Position numbers and translations under genes: made by a program. From Rubrivivax sp. (GTDB taxonomy: Bacteria > Pseudomonadota > Gammaproteobacteria > Burkholderiales > Burkholderiaceae): DNA of 7,602 nt. The notes beneath the pieces were generated by a model. That model did no database searches, was not told the origin of the DNA, and was given only the letters and a program-made list of their open reading frames with translations. Positions within the stretch are counted from its first letter, which is position 1. Each line of letters begins with the position of its first letter. Where the stretch lies: positions 1-7,602 of the forward strand of contig SEEY01000171.1 of the NCBI GenBank assembly GCA_004211235.1, read 5' to 3'. Shown piece after piece: positions 1 through 5,545 of the stretch.

Positions 1-1348
1 CTACCTGGTGGACTCGCCGCGCACGGTGTCGCTGGACCTGTCGCGCATGGACCGCATCGTCGACATCGATGCGGCCGACATGACCGTCACCGTCGAGCCG
101 GGCTGCACCTGGGCCGCGTTGCGCACGGCGCTGGCGCCGCTGGGCCTGCGCACGCCGTTCTGGGGGCCGATGTCGGGCCTGCGCTCGACGGTGGGCGGCG
201 CCATCTCCCAGAACGCGGCCATGCTGGGCGCGGGCCAGCACGGCATCTCCAGCGAGAGCGTCGTCGCGCTGACCGTGGTGCTGGGCGGCGGCCAGGTGTT
301 GCGCACCGGCGCGCGCGGGCAGGGCGGGGACAAGCCCTTCTTCCGGCATTACGGCCCCGACCTGACGGGCCTGTTCTGCGGCGACGGCGGAGCCCTGGGC
401 ATCAAGGCGCGCATCACGCTGCGGCTGATGGCCAGCCCCGCGCATGAGGACTACGCCTCCTTCGCCTTCCAGAGCGGCCGCGACCTGTTGGCCGCGATGG
501 CCGCCATGGCGCGCGCCGGCATCGCCTGCGAGATGTGCGCCTTCGACCCGGGCCTGACGCGCGTGCGCATGCAGCGCTCGTCGCTGGCCAGCGACATGAA
601 GACGCTGGGCGCCGTGGTGGGGCGGCAGAAGTCGCTGGTCAAGGGGCTGCTGGCCGCCGGCAAGATGGCGCTGGCGGGGCGCGATTTCGTCGGCGCGGAG
701 ACCTACTCGCTGCACCTGATTGCCGAGGGCCGCAGCGCCGCCGGCGTGCAGGCCGACATCGCCGAGGCGCGACGCATCGCCAGCGCGAACCAGGGGGAGG
801 AGATCGCCAACACGATCGCCAAGGTGATCCGCGCCCAGCCCTTCCCGCCGCTGAACAGCGTCCTCGGCCCGGGCGGCGAGCGCTGGACGCCGGTGCATGG
901 CGTGGCGCCCCTGTCCACCGCCGCCGACCTGTTCGAGGCCATCCAGCAGGTCTTCGCCGAGATGGACGCGGACTTCCAGCGCTGCGGCGTCAAGGCCGGC
1001 TATCTGTTCACGTCCATCTCCACCAATGCCCTCATCGTCGAGCCGGTGTTCTATTGGCCCGGCGAGCGCATGGCCGTGCATGCCGCGGCCATGCAGCCTG
1101 AGCACCTGGCGCGACTGCCTTCGTTGCCCGACGACCCGGCCGCCACGCAGGTGGTGGTGCAGGCCCGCGGGCGGCTGATGGCGCTGTTCCAGCGCTTTGG
1201 CTGCGGCCACTTCCAGATCGGCCGCACCTATCCCTACCGCGCCAGTCGTGATGACGCCAGCTGGCGCCTCGTCGAGGCCATCAAGGCGTCGGTCGACCCG
1301 GCGCAGGTGCTCAACCCTGGCGTGCTGGGGCTGGGCGCGCCGCACTGA
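1..1348 (+). CDS. FAD-binding oxidoreductase (VAO/PCMH, GlcD-like), 5' partial
   Basis: Flavin-dependent oxidase or dehydrogenase, probably acting on a 2-hydroxy acid or phenolic alcohol in the cytoplasm. The frame is open from base 2 to the TGA at 1346-1348, giving about 448 visible residues. The GTG at 8 is internal: the residues before and after it belong to the FAD-binding (FAD_binding_4/PCMH) domain, so about 50 N-terminal residues lie outside the window. Visible PCMH signatures are the TVGGAISQNAA stretch (about 188-220), the VVLGGGQVLRTG strand-turn (about 275-310), and LFCGDGGALGIKARITL (about 368-420), which matches the family's 'GseGtLGi' motif. The C-terminal half fits an FAD-oxidase C-terminal substrate domain, ending in DPAQVLNPGVLGLG, the usual family ending. 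The covalent flavin attachment state cannot be decided. It lies 105 bp upstream of the receptor on the same strand. The family is secure; the substrate is unknown. Confidence 0.88.
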   Translation, partial: YLVDSPRTVSLDLSRMDRIVDIDAADMTVTVEPGCTWAALRTALAPLGLRTPFWGPMSGLRSTVGGAISQNAAMLGAGQHGISSESVVALTVVLGGGQVLRTGARGQGGDKPFFRHYGPDLTGLFCGDGGALGIKARITLRLMASPAHEDYASFAFQSGRDLLAAMAAMARAGIACEMCAFDPGLTRVRMQRSSLASDMKTLGAVVGRQKSLVKGLLAAGKMALAGRDFVGAETYSLHLIAEGRSAAGVQADIAEARRIASANQGEEIANTIAKVIRAQPFPPLNSVLGPGGERWTPVHGVAPLSTAADLFEAIQQVFAEMDADFQRCGVKAGYLFTSISTNALIVEPVFYWPGERMAVHAAAMQPEHLARLPSLPDDPAATQVVVQARGRLMALFQRFGCGHFQIGRTYPYRASRDDASWRLVEAIKASVDPAQVLNPGVLGLGAPH

Positions 1349-1359
1349 TGGCGGAGTGG

Positions 1360-1380
1360 CTTGTCCGACCAGCGGACAAG
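1360..1380. promoter_or_regulatory. Perfect palindrome, candidate operator upstream of the receptor
   Basis: CTTGTCCG (1360-1367), spacer ACCAG (1368-1372), CGGACAAG (1373-1380): a perfect 8-bp inverted repeat in a 21-bp site. It lies 12 bp after the oxidoreductase stop and ends 73 bp before the chosen receptor ATG. Symmetry, size and position resemble a dimeric repressor site (TetR-, GntR- or LacI-type). No T-run follows, so a terminator role for the upstream gene is less likely. No convincing -35/-10 pair can be read around it. No regulator gene is in the window, so the binding protein is unknown. Confidence 0.5.
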
Positions 1381-1453
1381 GCTTGAACGCGGACTGCTTC
1401 GCAGGGCTGCGGCACACAACATCGGGCATTCCCCACTCGATGCCACGCCCACC

Positions 1454-3664
1454 ATGACCACCTGCCGAAAGACCGCCCGCCGCCGCCCGCGCCATTGCCT
1501 GCCGCTGTTGCTGGGCCTGGCGGCTCCATTCGCTGGCGCGCAGACGCAGGGCAGCACGGCGCCCGAAGCCGTACCCGCCGAGCCCGCCGAGCGCGCCGCT
1601 GCGGCCACCGCGCGGCAGACGCTGGGGTCGGTCGTCGTCACCGCGCAGCGCAAGCCGCAGAAACTGCAGGACGTGGCCGCCGCTGTCACGGCGCTGACGG
1701 CGGAATCGATGGAGTCGCTGCAGGTGCAGAGCGCGACTGACCTGAGCCGCCTGGTGCCCAACGTGAAGTTCGATGCCGTGACGGCCGGCTCCACTGCGCT
1801 CAAGCCCTTCATACGCGGCGGTGGCGTGACCGATGGCGGCCAGATCACATCCGAGTCCGAAGTCGGCATCTATGTCGACGACGTCTACCGCGCCCGGCTC
1901 TCGGGCGCGCTGATGGAGTTCGTGCAGCTCGACCGCATCGAGGTGCTGCGCGGTCCGCAGGGGGTGCTCTATGGGCGCAACTCGTCGGCCGGCGCGCTGA
2001 GTATCGTCACGCGAGCGCCCACCGCTGCCGCCACCGGCAGCCTCGAGCTGGGCGTGGGCAACAACGGCCAGCGCCACATCAAGGCGCATGTGTCGTCGGC
2101 CCTCTCCGAGGACAAGCGCTGGCGCGGGTCGCTGCAGGGCATGGCCAAGAGCCGCGATGGCAATGGCCAGTACAACGTCACGCAGCAACGGGACGTCGGC
2201 GCCGAGGACACCATCGGCGTGCAGGGCGACCTGGCCTACGAAGGCCCCGAGCTGCAGGCCCGCCTCAGCCTGTTCACCACCCACACCGACGGCGATGGCC
2301 AGTGGGCCGTGCCCAACACCATCGCGCCGGACGGCAGCATCACGCCCAGCACCGGCTCCTACCGCAAGGTCGCGTCGCCCTATGACTCGCTGACCGATGT
2401 GCGGCAGTCCGGCGCGACGCTGCGGCTGCAGGGCCGGCTTGGCGATGTCCGGCTGACGTCGATCACCGGCTTCGTCCGCATGAACGACCACTGGCGGCAG
2501 GACTTCAGCGGCGGCGTGTCGGCCGCGCTCATCGGCGGTTCGGCCAGCGACACGCTGGCGCTCTTCCAGCGCGAGAGCCTGACGCGCCACCACCAGTTCA
2601 GCCAGGAGCTGCAGGCCGCCGGCGAGCTGCTGGACGGCCGGCTCAGCTACGTCACGGGGCTCTACTACTTCGACGAGTCGGGCTCGCAGGATCTCGACTC
2701 GACCATCTTCTTCCAGCCGTCCCAGGTGCGCTTCAACGCCAAGACGACCAGCCGTGCCGCCTTTGGCCAGCTCAGCGCACGCATCACGTCCGCCACGACG
2801 CTGCTCGTCGGTGGCCGCTACAGCCAGGACCGCAAGCAGCTCGATGGCGCCCTCGCGGCGCAGCCCTTCGATCAGTCCAACCGTTATGGCAAGTTCACGC
2901 CCAAGGTCGGCATCGATCACAAGCTGGCCCCTGACACACTGGCCTACGCCAGCTACAGCCAGGGCTTCAAGGCCGGCGGCTACAACGGCCTGGCGGCGAC
3001 GGTGCCGCAGATCACCCAGCCCTTCCTGCCGCAGACCACCGATGCCTGGGAGCTGGGGCTGAAGTCCGAACTGCTGGAACGCCGGCTGCGCGTGAACGTG
3101 GCGCTGTTCCACAACAAGATCAAGAACCGGCAGCAGACACTCACGGTGAGCAGCGGCGCCAGCGCCGGCAGCTTCGTCGTGGAGAACTACAACGCCAAGC
3201 TCAACGGGCTGGAGGTGGAGGCGGCTTGGCGTGTGCTGCCCACGCTGACGCTCTGGGCCAACGGCGCCATCAACAGCGGCAAGTACACCGGCTGCGCGAC
3301 CACGGTGAACGTGCCCTGCTCGGTCATCGACAACGCTTTGCCGCTGTTCCCGGACCATGCCTTCACCGTCGGCTTCGACCACAACACGCTGGCCGGCCCG
3401 GGCGCGCTGCGCTTCGGTGCGGACTACAGCCAGAGAGCGGCCTATTTCTCCACCGCCGACAACGCCCAGATCGGTGCCGTGCCACGCCAGGAATCGCTCA
3501 ACGCCTATGTGGCCTATGACCTCGGCCCATGGACGGTGCAGCTCGCCGGCAAGAACCTGACGCAGCAGGAGGGCTGGCAGACCGGGTTCGGCTTCAGCGT
3601 CGTGCAGCCGCGCTTCGCCATCCCCGGCCGCAGCGTGATGCTGACGGCGCGGTACCAGTATTGA
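1454..3664 (+). CDS. TonB-dependent outer-membrane receptor
   Basis: A 736-residue outer-membrane beta-barrel that would import a ligand using TonB-ExbB-ExbD energy. The ATG at 1454 is chosen because it opens on a textbook signal peptide: basic MTTCRKTARRRPRH, a hydrophobic stretch at about 15-28, and probable cleavage after AGA (residue 29). The frame extends upstream to a TTG at 1361, but that would put 31 non-signal residues in front. A TonB-box-like SVVVTAQRK follows at about 59-67, then the plug domain (about 70-190) with LRGPQGVLYGRN (165-176) and IVTRAP. The rest is barrel strands, ending in the aromatic ARYQY expected for BAM assembly. There is no N-terminal signalling (STN) domain, so no FecA-type sigma/anti-sigma signalling is expected. 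The sequence resembles the large sphingomonad/Caulobacter receptor class often set in catabolic loci. The Shine-Dalgarno sequence is poor (CCACGCCCACC before ATG). The ligand is unknown. Confidence 0.93.
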   Translation: MTTCRKTARRRPRHCLPLLLGLAAPFAGAQTQGSTAPEAVPAEPAERAAAATARQTLGSVVVTAQRKPQKLQDVAAAVTALTAESMESLQVQSATDLSRLVPNVKFDAVTAGSTALKPFIRGGGVTDGGQITSESEVGIYVDDVYRARLSGALMEFVQLDRIEVLRGPQGVLYGRNSSAGALSIVTRAPTAAATGSLELGVGNNGQRHIKAHVSSALSEDKRWRGSLQGMAKSRDGNGQYNVTQQRDVGAEDTIGVQGDLAYEGPELQARLSLFTTHTDGDGQWAVPNTIAPDGSITPSTGSYRKVASPYDSLTDVRQSGATLRLQGRLGDVRLTSITGFVRMNDHWRQDFSGGVSAALIGGSASDTLALFQRESLTRHHQFSQELQAAGELLDGRLSYVTGLYYFDESGSQDLDSTIFFQPSQVRFNAKTTSRAAFGQLSARITSATTLLVGGRYSQDRKQLDGALAAQPFDQSNRYGKFTPKVGIDHKLAPDTLAYASYSQGFKAGGYNGLAATVPQITQPFLPQTTDAWELGLKSELLERRLRVNVALFHNKIKNRQQTLTVSSGASAGSFVVENYNAKLNGLEVEAAWRVLPTLTLWANGAINSGKYTGCATTVNVPCSVIDNALPLFPDHAFTVGFDHNTLAGPGALRFGADYSQRAAYFSTADNAQIGAVPRQESLNAYVAYDLGPWTVQLAGKNLTQQEGWQTGFGFSVVQPRFAIPGRSVMLTARYQY

Positions 3665-3668
3665 GGGC

Positions 3669-3682
3669 GGCCCTTCGGGGCC
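3669..3682 (+). terminator. Short UUCG-loop hairpin just after the receptor stop
   Basis: GGCCC (3669-3673), TTCG loop, GGGCC (3678-3682), five bases after the TGA. In RNA this is a C(UUCG)G tetraloop, an unusually stable cap. It has no T-run, so it is more likely a 3'-end stabilising or accessory hairpin than a stand-alone terminator. It precedes the stronger hairpin at 3691-3724. Confidence 0.45.
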
Positions 3683-3690
3683 ACGAAGAC

Positions 3691-3724
3691 AGAAGGCCCG
3701 GCGTCTCGCGACGCCGGGCCTTCT
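3691..3724. terminator. Strong 15-bp hairpin, probable bidirectional terminator
   Basis: AGAAGGCCCGGCGTC (3691-3705), loop TCGC, GACGCCGGGCCTTCT (3710-3724): a perfect 15-bp, GC-rich stem. It sits in the 78-bp gap between two convergent genes, the receptor stop at 3664 and the racemase-like stop at 3743. That is the position of a shared terminator. The + strand reads CCTTCTTG across the end of the stem, a weak U-rich tail; the - strand has no clear U-run. Termination could be intrinsic with a weak tail, or the hairpin could mainly protect 3' ends. Confidence 0.75.
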
Positions 3725-3742
3725 TGCCGATGGCAGGCGGGT

Positions 3743-4540
3743 TCAGCCCCGCTTCAGGTCCAGGTGCTGCAGCAACGGCCCGAAGCCGTCGACGGCGTCC
3801 TGGATGCCGTTGGTGCGCAGTGCATGCCAGTACGTGGCCGTGTTGATCGCGATCACCGGCTTGTTCAGGAAGGCCTCGGCATAGGGCGCCAGCCGCGCCA
3901 TCGACAGGTTGGTGCCGACCTGCACGATGGCGTCGATGTCGTCACCGTCGAGCTCCATCAGTGCCCGCGCCAGCTGCGTTTCGGTGACGCGCGAGATGTC
4001 CGTCCAGCTCTTGCAGCGCAGCGGGGTGTCGCGCACCTGCTGGATGCCGTAGTCGCTGAAGAAGCGCCGCACATGCTCGTTGGCGATGGGGTAGTAGGGC
4101 GAGATGACGGCCACGCGGCGGATGCTGCCGTAGGCCTTGATCGCCTCCACGCAACTGATCGGGCCGACGCTGAACTCCTTGCCGCTGATCTCGCGCAGAT
4201 GCTTGAGCTGGGCGTGGCAGGCCTCGGCGCCACCGACGAAGGACACGGCCGAGACGCCCATCACCATGTAGTCCGGCTCGGCTGTCAGGGCCGTGCGCAC
4301 GGCGGCATCGACGGCGCCCTGCAGGATGTCGATGCCGGCCATGAAGGTCTCGTTCGACAGCGCCTTGGCGTTCTCGATGTAGATGTCGCGGTACTGGTTG
4401 GTCACGCCGGCCGGGCGCATGGCCGCGAACTCGGGCTCGACCACGGTGTTGGTGGACGGGCCGAACACGGCGAAGACCTTGCGCCAGCCGCAGGTGTCGC
4501 GGCCGATGGGGCGAGGGATGGGTTTCGGGACGGTGCTCAT
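3743..4540 (-). CDS. Asp/Glu racemase / maleate isomerase / AMDase-like protein lacking both catalytic Cys
   Basis: A 265-residue cytoplasmic protein of the usual superfamily length. The N-terminus has VFGPSTNTVVEPEF (25-38), like the 'PSsNtt.E.E' substrate loop of maleate isomerases. The first active-site strand is MGVSAVSFVGG (94-104). The second is DAIVQVGTNLSM (203-214), followed by KPVIAINTATYWHALR (227-242), like the family 'lg.PVvsSN.a..W..lR'. Cys-using members place cysteines before the first 'TS.SF' and at 'CTN'. Here these positions are Val96 and Gly209. By alignment to arylmalonate decarboxylase as I remember it, Gly74 and Cys188 correspond to Val96 and Gly209. The four cysteines present (17, 108, 130, 176) are elsewhere. 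The start ATG overlaps the cupin stop (ATGA) and only a weak GAG lies upstream, so translational coupling is likely. Superfamily membership is secure; the reaction is unknown and should not be called a racemase. Confidence 0.85.
   Translation of the reverse strand: MSTVPKPIPRPIGRDTCGWRKVFAVFGPSTNTVVEPEFAAMRPAGVTNQYRDIYIENAKALSNETFMAGIDILQGAVDAAVRTALTAEPDYMVMGVSAVSFVGGAEACHAQLKHLREISGKEFSVGPISCVEAIKAYGSIRRVAVISPYYPIANEHVRRFFSDYGIQQVRDTPLRCKSWTDISRVTETQLARALMELDGDDIDAIVQVGTNLSMARLAPYAEAFLNKPVIAINTATYWHALRTNGIQDAVDGFGPLLQHLDLKRG
4537..4540 (-). other. ATGA stop/start overlap coupling cupin and racemase-like genes
   Basis: On the - strand GTATGAGC contains both the cupin TGA (4539-4537) and the next ATG (4540-4538). 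The downstream start has only a weak GAG six bases upstream, so re-initiation by ribosomes finishing the cupin probably provides much of its translation. This indicates one mRNA and matched output of the two proteins. Confidence 0.85.
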
Positions 4541-5436
4541 ACGTAGCTCGGATCTTTCATGGGGCCCACGGAACGCGAACGGGTCGCCTGCAGCAGCACG
4601 GGCGGCTCGCTGCCCGGGAAGTCGGGGCCCCAGTTGACGGGGTCGCCGTGCATCTCGACACGGGCGTTATCGGTGTACCAGTCGACCAGCCGGCCGTCGC
4701 AGCGCAGCAGCCAGGTCGTGCCTTCCTCGCCGGCGACGAAGTCGCCATGGCGCACGCCGGCCGGGCGGAAGAAATACGTGCCCGGGTACATGGTGCCGAA
4801 GTTGTATTCGAAGCTGCCTTCCAGCGTGTACGCCTCCTCGTAGCACGGGTGGTGGGCGAGGGGATGCTCCTTCCAGTTCGCCTTGGCGTGGATCAGCCGC
4901 GTGTAGAAGCCGGTGATCTTGTCGTGGTGCAGCAGCTTGATGAACAGGCCCGGCACCGGTGTGCCGCCACGCGAGAAGTCCATGGGGCTGCCATGCGTCG
5001 GGTGGGTCACGTCGTACCACGCCATCTGGCTGGCCTGCTTGATGACCAGCTCATGCGCCGCGTTGCGGTTCGCGCCGTGCGCGTCGGCCGGCGTGAAGGC
5101 CCAGTCGGCGTACTCGCGGAACAGCAGGATGCGCGTGCCCGCCCTGGCCTTGACGGCGGGCATCAGCACGCCCTGCGGGGCCATCAGGTAGTCGTCCTTC
5201 ACCAGCACCTGGTCGCCGACGCTGATCTCGCCTTCGAGCACATACCACTCGGTCTGCGCGGCATGCAGGCCGGCCGGGCGGGTCCAGTCGCTGGTGAACT
5301 CCACCAGCAGCGAGGCCTCGCCTTTTTCCTCGCAATAGTTCAGGTTGCGCTGGCGCGCTTCGCCACTGCCGTGCGGCAGTTCGGCGGGGTGCCAGATCAG
5401 GTCTTTCTCGTCGATCAACTCTACGTGCGGTCGCAT
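4537..5436 (-). CDS. Two-domain cupin protein (ChrR-like/DUF4437-like)
   Basis: A 299-residue bicupin, probably a metal-dependent enzyme such as a dioxygenase, isomerase or hydrolase acting with its coupled neighbour; no specific reaction can be assigned. First cupin (about 40-110): GLHAAQTEWYVLEGEISVG, with His58 and Glu63, then APQGVLMPAV, where the usual third histidine is Met92. Second cupin (about 175-250): HHPCYEEAYTLEG, with His195/His196 and Glu201, then PAGVRHGDF with His230. The second domain therefore keeps a plausible His/Glu/His metal site and the first looks degraded. The ATG at 5436 is chosen because GAGG (5449-5446) lies nine bases upstream and the protein then starts at a conserved-looking MRPHVELID. 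An in-frame ATG at 5472 and a TTG at 5499 would add 12 or 21 residues of poor quality. It follows the GH3 gene after 109 bp and overlaps the next gene by 4 bp. Confidence 0.82.
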   Translation of the reverse strand: MRPHVELIDEKDLIWHPAELPHGSGEARQRNLNYCEEKGEASLLVEFTSDWTRPAGLHAAQTEWYVLEGEISVGDQVLVKDDYLMAPQGVLMPAVKARAGTRILLFREYADWAFTPADAHGANRNAAHELVIKQASQMAWYDVTHPTHGSPMDFSRGGTPVPGLFIKLLHHDKITGFYTRLIHAKANWKEHPLAHHPCYEEAYTLEGSFEYNFGTMYPGTYFFRPAGVRHGDFVAGEEGTTWLLRCDGRLVDWYTDNARVEMHGDPVNWGPDFPGSEPPVLLQATRSRSVGPMKDPSYV

Positions 5437-5439
5437 GGC

Positions 5440-5497
5440 GGCTTGCCTCGTGTCAGCGTGGGATGTGCGCATGATTGCGGCCGCCTGTCGGCAAGCC
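5440..5497 (-). promoter_or_regulatory. Inverted repeat that could mask the cupin ribosome-binding site
   Basis: On the - strand GGCTTGCC (5497-5490) is exactly complementary to GGCAAGCC (5447-5440). The second copy overlaps the last two bases of the cupin's GAGG Shine-Dalgarno (5449-5446) and ends three bases before the ATG. Pairing across the 42-base loop would partly cover the ribosome-binding site in the leader between GH3 and cupin. Only the complementarity is seen; a regulatory role is inferred, and an 8-bp match could be chance in GC-rich DNA. Confidence 0.3.
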
Positions 5498-5527
5498 AAT
5501 CGAGGCTGCCGCCGTGTCCGCCTGTCG
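5481..5527. repeat. Pair of 10-bp direct repeats in the GH3-cupin gap
   Basis: CCGCCTGTCG occurs at 5481-5490 and again at 5518-5527, 37 bp apart start to start (about 3.5 helical turns). Both lie in the 109-bp non-coding gap between the GH3 stop and the cupin start. They could be half-sites for a regulator of an internal promoter, or a chance repeat. No -35/-10 boxes could be assigned with confidence. Confidence 0.35.
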
Positions 5528-5545
5528 AATGGACGGATGAAGGGG

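Noticed and set aside
535..1101. 188-codon + strand frame inside the oxidoreductase
   Set aside because: Arg/Gly/Ala-rich frame-shifted shadow of a gene with clear FAD-domain motifs; no independent support.
1360..1380. Palindrome as the terminator of the oxidoreductase
   Set aside because: The stem is only 8 bp and no T-run follows on either strand. Its length, symmetry and position suit an operator better, although both roles remain possible.
1383..1421. TTGAAC (1383-1388) as a -35 box of a receptor promoter
   Set aside because: No acceptable -10 box lies 16-18 bp downstream; the first AT-richer hexamer is much too far away.
1361..1453. TTG at 1361 as the start of the receptor
   Set aside because: It would place 31 charged, non-signal residues before a complete signal peptide that begins at the ATG at 1454, and the TTG itself lies inside the palindrome.
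5437..5499. TTG at 5499 or ATG at 5472 as the start of the cupin
   Set aside because: The ATG at 5436 has a GAGG at good spacing. The extra residues look like translated leader and would cover the repeat-rich gap. The ATG at 5472 cannot be fully excluded.
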